From CBIFVZ01 sp966185765 (lineage in GTDB: Bacteria > Pseudomonadota > Gammaproteobacteria > Enterobacterales > Enterobacteriaceae), in assembly GCA_966185765.1 (NCBI GenBank), contig CBIFVZ010000071.1, positions 1 through 19,430 on the forward strand: DNA of 19,430 nt, given 5' to 3'. This document shows positions 1-7,517 of the stretch, piece after piece. The first letter of the stretch is position 1, and the number at the start of each line of letters is the position of its first letter. Below the pieces are notes generated by a model, which saw only the letters and a list, made by a program, of their open reading frames with translations, was not told the origin of the DNA and did not search any database. Made by a program: the position numbers and the translations under genes.

Positions 1-3000
1 CCACGCTCAACGGCACGAAGATCGAGCTGGGCAGCACTACGGTTGACGCCGACGGTAAGTGGAGCCTGGAGATTGATGCAGACCACGCCCTGTCTTCTGG
101 CACCCATGCCCTGACGGCGGTGGAAACCGACCCGGCAGGTAACAGTACCAGGCCGAGCGCCAGCTACACCGTGACGGTGGTGGCTGATGTGCCGGCAGCC
201 CCGAGCATCAACACCGTGGTTGATGACGCTGGCACCGTCACCGGTACGCTGCAGAAAGGCGACGTGACCGACGACAGCACCCCGACGCTGAATGGCTCTT
301 CGGGCGCAGGCATGACCATCCGTATCTACGACAACAACGTCCTGATTGGCAGTACCACCGCTGACAGCAACGGTAACTGGAGCTTCACGCCAACTACCGC
401 GCTCAAAGACGGTAGCCACGCCTTCACCGCTGATGCTGTAGACGGCGTAGGCCAGGTGAGTGATAAGAGCGGCGAGTGGGCTGTGAACATCGATACTCAG
501 GCACCGGATGCCATTAAGGATCTGACCCTGACCGATGACGTGGGCGCGGTGACCGGCGAAATCAAGGACGGCGACACCACCGACGATGCGACCCCGACCT
601 TTGGCGGCAGCGCGGAGCCGGGCAGCACCGTGAACATCTATGACGGCAACGAGAAGATTGGTTCTGTCGCCGTAGGTGAAGATGGCAAATGGAGCTGGAC
701 GCCGGAAACCGAACTGGCCGATGGCGACCACAGTCTGTCTGCCAGCGTCACTGACAAAGCGGGCAACGAAAGTGCGCGTACGCCGTCTGTGGACATCAAA
801 GTCGATACTATCGATGTCAACATCTCCATCAGCTACCTGGTCGATGATGTGGGCAGCGTGACGGGCAACCTGGCGACTGGCAGCGTCACTGACGACGTTC
901 AGCCGGAAATCGTGGGTAAAGGTAAAGCAGGCAGCATCGTTAAGATTTACGACGGCAACATTCTGCTTGGCAGCACCACCGTTGGTACTGACGGTACCTG
1001 GCGCTTTACGGCAGAGTCCGATTTGTCTGAAGGGCTGCATACCATCAAAGCCAGAGCGACGGATTTGTCCGGTAAGGTGAGTGAAGATGCAACCTTCACT
1101 ATCACTATCGATACCAAAGCACCGTCTGTGCCGACCATTGATGGCGCATATGATGATGTGGGTGCTATCCAGGACAACGTGGTAAATGGCGGTGTAACTG
1201 ACGATCCGACCCCGACCCTGAGCGGTACGGCGGAAGCGGGTTCTCTGGTTTCCATCTACGATGGCACGACCAAAGTAGGTTCTGTGAAAGCAGACGCTAA
1301 CGGTAACTGGAGCTGGACACCGACCACGACGCTGAGCGAAGGCAGCCATACCTTCACCGTGACCGCAACTGACGCGGCAGGCAACGTGAGCGGTAAGTCA
1401 AACGAGTACACTCTGACGACGGACTACACGGCACCGGATGCCTCTAAACTGGCTATCACGGGCTTTGAAGACGACGTAGGCGTGGTAACGGGCAACATTG
1501 CCAGCGGCGGCAGCACCGACGACACCATGCCGTTGATTAGCGGCACCGGTACGGCGGGCGACACTATCACCGTGTATACCACGCTCAACGGTACGAAAGT
1601 GCTGCTTGGTAGCACCACGGTTGACAGTGAGGGTAAATGGAGCCTGCAGGTTGACGCAGACCACGCGCTGGCGGCGGGTACCCATGCTCTGACGGCGGTG
1701 GAAACTGACCCGGCAGGTAACAGTACTAACCCGAGCGCTATCTACACTGTGACGGTCGTGGGCGATGTTCCAGCAGCACCGAGTATCAACACCGTGATTG
1801 ACGATTACGGCTCTGTCACTAGCGAACTGCAAAAAGGTGCGGTGACCGATGACAGCACCCCGACGCTGAAAGGTTCTGCGGGCGCGGGCATGACCATCCG
1901 TATCTACGACAACGGCACGTTGATTGGTAGCACCACTGCTGACAACAACGGTAACTGGGCGTTTACGCCGACCAGCAACCTCGCGGATGGCAGCCATGCC
2001 TTCTCTGCGGATGCGGTGAATACCGTCGGTCAGGTGAGTGAGAAGAGTGGCGAGTGGAGCATCTCCATTGACACCGCAGCACCGTCAGCGATTACCGATA
2101 TGGTTATCACTGATAACGTGGGTGAGGTCACTGGCCCAATCGTGAACGGCGATACCACTGATGACAATACGCCTACCCTGAGCGGCAGCGCGGAAGCGAA
2201 CAGCATCGTGACCATCTATGATGGCAACACGAAGATTGGCTCGACTACCGCAGACAGCAACGGCAAGTGGAGCTGGACGCCGGAAACTATCCTGGCCGAC
2301 GGTAAACATAGCCTGTCTGTGAGCGCGAAAGATGAAGCAGGTAACGAAAGCGACCGTACCGCTGTGGTTGATTTCACCATTGATACGGCGAACGTGACGA
2401 TTTCTATCACCTCTGTGGTGGATGACATCGGCAGCGTCACCGGCAATATCGCGGCGAACGGCGTGACCGATGACACCATGCCGACCATTAACGGTACCGG
2501 TAAAGCGGGCAGCATCGTCAAGGTTTACGACGGTGAGACCCTGCTGGGCAGCACCACCGTGACCGCTGGCGGTATCTGGATCTTCACGCCGTCGACGGCG
2601 CTCGAAGATGGCGCGCACACCATCAAGGTGAACGCGACCGATGCAGCAGGCAAAACCAGTGAAGACGTGAGCTTCAGCTTCACCGTTGATACCGAAGCCC
2701 CGACGCTGCCGACCATCGACAACGCTGAAGATGACGTGGGTGTAATCCAGGGACCGATTGCAAACAACGGTGTGACCGACGATCCGACGCCGACGCTGAG
2801 CGGTAAAGCAGAAGCAGGCAGCCTCGTCACTATTTATGACGGTGAGAAGGCCATCGGCTCTGTGAAAGCGGACAACAATGGTGACTGGAACTGGACGACC
2901 CCGACGCTCTCTGCGGGTGAGCACACGTTCACCGTGACGGCGACGGATACGGCGGGCAACGTGAGCGGTAAGTCAAACGAGTACACGCTGACAACCGACT

Positions 3001-6000
3001 ACACGGCACCGGACGGCTCTAAGCTTGCTATCACGGGCTTTGAAGACTCTGAAGGGGCGGTGACCGGCAACATCTACAGCGGCGGTACGTCTGATGACAA
3101 ACAGCCGGTGATTAGCGGTACCGGTACGGCGGGGGATACTATTGCGCTGTACACCACGCTCAACGGTGAGAAGACGCTGCTGGGTACCACCATTGTTGAA
3201 GCCAACGGCACCTGGAAACTGGCACTCGACAGCAGCAACGCGCTGTCTGAAGGTCTCAACAGCCTGAGTGCTATCGAAAGCGACCCGGCCGGTAACGCCA
3301 CCAGCCCAAGCCCGGCTTATGTGGTCACCATTGTGCCGACCTCGTTTGCCGCGCCGACCATCGACAACGTCGATGATAACGCGGGTAAGACAACCGGTAC
3401 GGTAACCAGCGGTTCGTCTACCGACGACACCACGCCGACCCTGAGCGGTAGCGCGGAAGCCAACAGCACCATCTTCATCTACAACGGTGAGACGAAGCTG
3501 GGCCAGACCACGTCTGACAGCAACGGTAAGTGGACCTGGACGGTAACGCCTGCACTGGCGGAAGGTGACTACAGCTTTAGCGCCAAAGCGCAGAGTTCTG
3601 CGGGGGTTATTAGTGACGCCAGTAATATCTGGAATATCACTGTTGATACCACGGCACCGAACCCGGTAGCTGACCTGACCATCACCGACGATGTAGGGGA
3701 TTACACCGGTCCGTTGTTTGACGGTGACATTACCGATGACAACACGCCGACGCTCAGTGGTACTGCGGAACCGGGCAGCTCTGTCACTATCTACAACGGG
3801 TCCAGTCCGCTGGATATTGTAACCGTGAAAGAAGACGGCAGCTGGAGCTGGACGCCGGGCACGGCGCTGAAAGACGCGACCTATGCGTTCTCAGTGACGG
3901 TGACCGACGCCGCAGGCAACACCAGCGCGCCGACACCGGTTGCGAATATCACGGTGGATACCTTAGCTCCACAGGTGACGCTGGCGATTAACGGGTACCA
4001 CGACAACACCGGGACTAACCAGGGGCTGATGACCGGCAACAACGGGTCAACCGATGAAGTTAACCCGATTCTGACCGGTAGCTGGACGGGCGATCTTGGT
4101 GCTACGGAAACCGTACGCATTTATCAGGACGGTGTCCTGCTGGGTGTGGCAACGGTAGACCGTACAACACGAACCTGGACCTACGCGGTCAAGGGACTGG
4201 AGAACACCCATAAGTACAGCTTCACGGCAACGGCTGTAGACGCCGCGGGCAACGAAACGGCAATTTCGCCGGAGTTTACGTTGACCATCGACCTCGACGC
4301 GCCGACGCAGACGGTTCAGATTGTCAGCTATACCGACGATGTTGGCCTGGATACGGGTGATTTCCCGTCTGGTACGACCACAGATGACCGTAACCCGACC
4401 CTGAACGGGACGGTGAGCGGCATTCCGCTGGACGAAGGCGATGTGGTGCGTATTTATGACGTGGTGAGCAACACCCTGCTGGGTACCGCTACTGTCGATA
4501 CCGCGACTAATACCTGGAGCTTCGTGCTGCCGCCGCTGACAGATGACATGAGCTATGTCTATAAGGCTGTGGTGGCGGATGCCGCGGGTAACGAGGGGAC
4601 AAGATCTGATGACTTCCACATTAGCGTCAACCTGACCATCAATGTTGAAAATCAGAACACCCTGGATACCACGCCGATTATCTCAGGTTCAACCGGCTTT
4701 GATATCGGAGAAGGTGAATACCTGAAGGTGACGGTAAACGGTAAGACCTACTCCTCGGAGAACGGTCAGGTGGTTATCGATCTGCGTAACAATACCTGGT
4801 ATGTGCAGATCCCGGATGCTGACGCGATGGCGGCCGACAGCTACGACGTTACTGCGGTGCTGTATGCGGCAAACGGAACCAAGATTACCGAGGATGACTC
4901 CAAAAATGAGCTGGTGATTGGTGAACAGCCGAAGATTAGCTTTACGGCAACGGGCGCGAGTTCGGCGGATACCAGTACCGCTATCACCCTTGGTGAAAAC
5001 GGCACATGGCGCATCCTGAGTAACTCGGCAGTGTTTACGCAAAACGGTAAAGACTCGACCACGCTTGGCTCCTTTGGCTCTGTGGTACTGTCGGGAACAG
5101 CTGGAAACACTCAGCAGCAGTCGTCGTTTATCGATATGGACCGCGATGGCCTGATGGACATCATGGGGGCGGACACGGTGTACTGGGACGGTCAGCAGTC
5201 GTTTAAATACGATGGCACGACCTATACTGGGTTCCAGGTCGGGGCTGTGGGCGTTGCAGGCCAAACCAACAACCCGAACGGTAACGCCTATGTGTGGTAC
5301 GGCGGCGCGGCGGGCATCGACATCGATGGCGACGGTTACGTAGATATTGTCTACGGCGACCAGACGCCATTGGATGCTGAAGCACGGGGTGGCTATGACA
5401 CAACGTTTGTGATGAACACTGACGGGACTATCGATGGTTACACCAAAGGCGGATACTTTATCTGGGATCCGACGTCTCAAAACGGGGTGGCTGCAACGAA
5501 TACCTACAATGCGACACCTGACCGTGAGATAGCGGGCGTGGATATCAACAACGATGGTTATGTTGATATCGCCTATCACGGCACCGCGGGCTACAACCGG
5601 ACTTCAAGCAGCGGCACGACCAACAGTAACGATCCTGGCCGTCTTGTGATTGTGCAGAACGGTAAAGACGCCAACGGTAACACCACGCTGACCACAAGCC
5701 AGGTGATTAACGATGTGTTCTGGGGAGACTACGAAATCGCGAATGGTTACACCACGATGACGTGGGCGGACCTGAACGGTGATGGCTTCATGGACCTGTT
5801 TGTGGGTGGTTTGAGCGGACACGGTACGGCTCAGGTCTACGGTCCTCAGAGCGTTGTGTTCTATAACGACGGTACGGGTAAACTGACCTCATCGGCAAAC
5901 GGCATCGGCAACGGTAGCAACGTGCAGGAGATGGGGGATACCACCAACAGTATGACCTCGCTGGCCCTTGACTGGAACGGCGACGGTAAGATGGACCTGG

Positions 6001-7385
6001 TGGAGTTTGCCGGCGATGTGGACTTCCGTTTCTATGGCAACAACGCCAACAACAACCTCGGTCTGCTGTGGCTCAACAATGGCGTTAACAGCGGCACGGG
6101 ACAGGTGAACTGGACGAAGCAAACACTGCTGACGCAGGCGAACCTGAGCCTGGCACAGTCGGTGACCGGTGCTCTGGCCGTTGACCTCGACTACGACGGT
6201 GACCAGGACATGGTGGTGTTCCGTGGCAGCGGCGGCAAGACGGAGTACATTGAGAACACCAATACTGTCACGGATGGCACCAGTATTATCGTGCGTATCC
6301 TGGACAAGAACGGTATCAACGCTTACTACGGCAACACAGTGCTGCTGGTAGACGAAGCAACCGGTAAGGTGGTCTCATCGCAGGTCATCAACGCGCAGGG
6401 TGGTGTCAACATGAACAACTCTACGGGTCTGGTGTACTTCTACGGTCTGAATGCTAACTCTTCGTACAGTGTGGTACTGCTGGCGAACGGTAGCGACGTG
6501 GGTGGCGTGAACTCTGTCACGCTCAATACCGGCGCGAACACGATTGAAAACGTGAGCACGGCATGGAGCGGCCTGAAGGCGGTAGAGGCGAACCATGCTT
6601 ACAACCTGACGGCGGAAAGCTCGGCAAATGCCAGCAATTCGTCAACGGCGGCGAGCGATGGCACCAATACCGTGGGCATACTTGGGACCGGCTATAACGA
6701 CACGCTGTTTGCGACCGCGGGTACACACGTCTACAACGGCGGTGGCGGTTCGGTGAAAGTGTCTGGCGTAACCAGCTGGAGCGACACCGGCGGTATGGAC
6801 ATTGTTGACTACAAGATGGCGGGCAGTACGGCGCTGACCATTGATATGAACAACACGGGCTACCAGAACACGGGTTTTGGCAGCGCGAAGTTTGTGAATA
6901 TCGAAGGTATTGCAGGCGGCAACGGCAATGACACCTTTACCGGCAATGCAGCCAATAACTTCTTTGAAGGCCGCGGTGGGAATGACATTTTCAATCTCAA
7001 CGCAGGCGGTCAGGATACCTTGTTGTACAAGGCTCTGAGCGCGGTCAACAACGGAGGCAACGGCCAGGATACGGTACATGGTTTCCACGTTGGCACCATC
7101 GAAGCGACGAAGAACGCCGATATCATCAATATCAGCGAACTTCTGGTTGGGTATGAGGCTGACTCGGACGGTGCGGCGCATTACATCAACGGTGTAGCGA
7201 CCATCGACACTGGCGATAAGATTAAGGACTTCCTGTCAGTTATCCACAGCGGTAACGACACCATCCTGAACATCGACCGTGACGGTACCGGCTCTGCGTA
7301 TGGTATGACGGCACTGGTAACGCTTAAGGACACGAACGTGGATCTTGAGACGCTGCTGGCTAACCATCAGATAACACTGAGCTAA
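1..7385 (+). CDS. Giant type I-secreted biofilm adhesin (BapA/SiiE-like), 3' part; 5' end outside window
   Basis: The frame is open from base 3 with no start at the left edge, so this is the C-terminal part (about 2460 residues) of a larger surface protein. It carries 16 Ig-like domains of about 100 residues, with recurring TDD.TPTLSG, IYDG, GSTT.D..GxWSWTP and DxAGN motifs (bases 1-4920). A segment with six DxDxDG-type calcium loops follows (loops at 5133, 5319, 5541, 5769, 5970 and 6183), resembling FG-GAP/VCBS integrin-alpha-type repeats. Next are degenerate RTX nonapeptides (GGNGNDTF, GRGGNDIF; about 6915-7000). The acidic C-terminus has the DTILNIDRDGTG and LVTL pattern of type I secretion signals. 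Proteins of this type are exported in one step and mediate surface attachment, biofilm or host contact. The ABC, HlyD and TolC-like genes downstream fit as its exporter. Any N-terminal retention or protease site cannot be seen. The long open frames on the other strand are shadows caused by codon bias. The class is secure; the exact orthologue is not. Confidence 0.93.
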   Translation, partial: TLNGTKIELGSTTVDADGKWSLEIDADHALSSGTHALTAVETDPAGNSTRPSASYTVTVVADVPAAPSINTVVDDAGTVTGTLQKGDVTDDSTPTLNGSSGAGMTIRIYDNNVLIGSTTADSNGNWSFTPTTALKDGSHAFTADAVDGVGQVSDKSGEWAVNIDTQAPDAIKDLTLTDDVGAVTGEIKDGDTTDDATPTFGGSAEPGSTVNIYDGNEKIGSVAVGEDGKWSWTPETELADGDHSLSASVTDKAGNESARTPSVDIKVDTIDVNISISYLVDDVGSVTGNLATGSVTDDVQPEIVGKGKAGSIVKIYDGNILLGSTTVGTDGTWRFTAESDLSEGLHTIKARATDLSGKVSEDATFTITIDTKAPSVPTIDGAYDDVGAIQDNVVNGGVTDDPTPTLSGTAEAGSLVSIYDGTTKVGSVKADANGNWSWTPTTTLSEGSHTFTVTATDAAGNVSGKSNEYTLTTDYTAPDASKLAITGFEDDVGVVTGNIASGGSTDDTMPLISGTGTAGDTITVYTTLNGTKVLLGSTTVDSEGKWSLQVDADHALAAGTHALTAVETDPAGNSTNPSAIYTVTVVGDVPAAPSINTVIDDYGSVTSELQKGAVTDDSTPTLKGSAGAGMTIRIYDNGTLIGSTTADNNGNWAFTPTSNLADGSHAFSADAVNTVGQVSEKSGEWSISIDTAAPSAITDMVITDNVGEVTGPIVNGDTTDDNTPTLSGSAEANSIVTIYDGNTKIGSTTADSNGKWSWTPETILADGKHSLSVSAKDEAGNESDRTAVVDFTIDTANVTISITSVVDDIGSVTGNIAANGVTDDTMPTINGTGKAGSIVKVYDGETLLGSTTVTAGGIWIFTPSTALEDGAHTIKVNATDAAGKTSEDVSFSFTVDTEAPTLPTIDNAEDDVGVIQGPIANNGVTDDPTPTLSGKAEAGSLVTIYDGEKAIGSVKADNNGDWNWTTPTLSAGEHTFTVTATDTAGNVSGKSNEYTLTTDYTAPDGSKLAITGFEDSEGAVTGNIYSGGTSDDKQPVISGTGTAGDTIALYTTLNGEKTLLGTTIVEANGTWKLALDSSNALSEGLNSLSAIESDPAGNATSPSPAYVVTIVPTSFAAPTIDNVDDNAGKTTGTVTSGSSTDDTTPTLSGSAEANSTIFIYNGETKLGQTTSDSNGKWTWTVTPALAEGDYSFSAKAQSSAGVISDASNIWNITVDTTAPNPVADLTITDDVGDYTGPLFDGDITDDNTPTLSGTAEPGSSVTIYNGSSPLDIVTVKEDGSWSWTPGTALKDATYAFSVTVTDAAGNTSAPTPVANITVDTLAPQVTLAINGYHDNTGTNQGLMTGNNGSTDEVNPILTGSWTGDLGATETVRIYQDGVLLGVATVDRTTRTWTYAVKGLENTHKYSFTATAVDAAGNETAISPEFTLTIDLDAPTQTVQIVSYTDDVGLDTGDFPSGTTTDDRNPTLNGTVSGIPLDEGDVVRIYDVVSNTLLGTATVDTATNTWSFVLPPLTDDMSYVYKAVVADAAGNEGTRSDDFHISVNLTINVENQNTLDTTPIISGSTGFDIGEGEYLKVTVNGKTYSSENGQVVIDLRNNTWYVQIPDADAMAADSYDVTAVLYAANGTKITEDDSKNELVIGEQPKISFTATGASSADTSTAITLGENGTWRILSNSAVFTQNGKDSTTLGSFGSVVLSGTAGNTQQQSSFIDMDRDGLMDIMGADTVYWDGQQSFKYDGTTYTGFQVGAVGVAGQTNNPNGNAYVWYGGAAGIDIDGDGYVDIVYGDQTPLDAEARGGYDTTFVMNTDGTIDGYTKGGYFIWDPTSQNGVAATNTYNATPDREIAGVDINNDGYVDIAYHGTAGYNRTSSSGTTNSNDPGRLVIVQNGKDANGNTTLTTSQVINDVFWGDYEIANGYTTMTWADLNGDGFMDLFVGGLSGHGTAQVYGPQSVVFYNDGTGKLTSSANGIGNGSNVQEMGDTTNSMTSLALDWNGDGKMDLVEFAGDVDFRFYGNNANNNLGLLWLNNGVNSGTGQVNWTKQTLLTQANLSLAQSVTGALAVDLDYDGDQDMVVFRGSGGKTEYIENTNTVTDGTSIIVRILDKNGINAYYGNTVLLVDEATGKVVSSQVINAQGGVNMNNSTGLVYFYGLNANSSYSVVLLANGSDVGGVNSVTLNTGANTIENVSTAWSGLKAVEANHAYNLTAESSANASNSSTAASDGTNTVGILGTGYNDTLFATAGTHVYNGGGGSVKVSGVTSWSDTGGMDIVDYKMAGSTALTIDMNNTGYQNTGFGSAKFVNIEGIAGGNGNDTFTGNAANNFFEGRGGNDIFNLNAGGQDTLLYKALSAVNNGGNGQDTVHGFHVGTIEATKNADIINISELLVGYEADSDGAAHYINGVATIDTGDKIKDFLSVIHSGNDTILNIDRDGTGSAYGMTALVTLKDTNVDLETLLANHQITLS
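198..1775 (+). repeat. Adhesin five-domain supermodule, copy 1 (domains A1-E1)
   Basis: This 1578-bp unit encodes five distinct Ig-like domains beginning at 198 (APSINTV), 501 (APDAIKD), 810 (VNISISY), 1119 (APSVPTI) and 1431 (APDASKL). The same order recurs in the next unit. Bases 1-197 are the end of an E-type domain of a preceding copy. The fifth domain is longer than the others and has a YTTLNG insertion. Corresponding domains in successive copies resemble each other more than neighbouring domains do, so the unit of duplication was five domains, not one. Confidence 0.88.
1776..3350 (+). repeat. Adhesin five-domain supermodule, copy 2 (domains A2-E2)
   Basis: This 1575-bp unit repeats the A-B-C-D-E order, with domains beginning at 1776 (APSINTV), 2079 (APSAITD), 2391 (NVTISIT), 2697 (APTLPTI) and 3006 (APDGSKL). 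It shares runs of identical DNA with copy 1. Examples are the stretch encoding GMTIRIYDN and the stretch encoding NVSGKSNEYTLTTDYTAPD, near 1383-1440 and 2955-3015. Such near-identity suggests recent duplication or ongoing gene conversion. Confidence 0.88.
3351..3965 (+). repeat. Adhesin supermodule, partial third copy (domains A3-B3)
   Basis: Two further domains start at 3351 (APTIDNV) and 3654 (APNPVAD). They match types A and B by order and sequence but are more diverged than copies 1 and 2. The C-D-E part is absent. Three divergent Ig-like domains follow instead, at 3966 (APQVTLA), 4299 (APTQTVQ) and 4632 (LTINVEN), leading into the calcium-loop segment. The tandem array therefore ends here. 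Confidence 0.75.
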
Positions 7386-7391
7386 GAAAGC

Positions 7392-7421
7392 AGGAGGAGG
7401 TTTCGGCCTCCTCCTTTTCTT
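7392..7421 (+). terminator. Rho-independent terminator after the adhesin gene
   Basis: A 9-bp perfect stem (AGGAGGAGG at 7392-7400, CCTCCTCCT at 7407-7415) with a six-base loop is followed by a T-rich tail. It lies a few bases past the adhesin stop codon. It would end or attenuate the adhesin transcript before the halogenase gene, so the downstream genes are either read at reduced level or have their own promoter. In 7422-7505 I see no convincing sigma-70 promoter; TTGTCA at 7458 has no good -10 partner. Confidence 0.85.
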
Positions 7422-7505
7422 GCGATTTGTGATGCTGAAGAACCTGTTGGGTAGTTTTTGTCAGGCTCCAGGATTATTCTTGTTGTCAGACACGGAAAAC
7501 TATTC

Positions 7506-7513
7506 AAGGAGAT
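7506..7513 (+). promoter_or_regulatory. Shine-Dalgarno site setting the halogenase start
   Basis: AAGGAGAT lies 4 bases before the ATG at 7518, with the GGAG core 6 bases away, which is near-ideal. The in-frame upstream ATG at 7458 has no comparable site and would add 20 residues unlike the family N-terminus. The start at 7518 is therefore preferred. Confidence 0.85.
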
Positions 7514-7517
7514 ATCT

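Noticed and set aside
2085..2924. Long - strand open frame (279 codons), with similar ones at 1398-1997, 4047-4619 and 4689-5579
   Set aside because: They lie antisense within the adhesin, have no recognisable domain, and arise from its repeated codon pattern and scarcity of stop codons.
1..3350. Regular DNA repeats that might suggest a CRISPR or other non-coding array
   Set aside because: The repeats are in-frame coding sequence about 1.58 kb long, with graded divergence and no short spacers.
7458..7486. Candidate promoter TTGTCA before the halogenase
   Set aside because: At 17-base spacing the -10 would be TGTTGT, a poor match, so it is not listed as a feature.
7458..7517. Upstream ATG extending the halogenase by 20 residues
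   Set aside because: There is no Shine-Dalgarno at 7458, whereas AAGGAGAT precedes 7518. The family N-terminus begins a few residues before GGGTAG.
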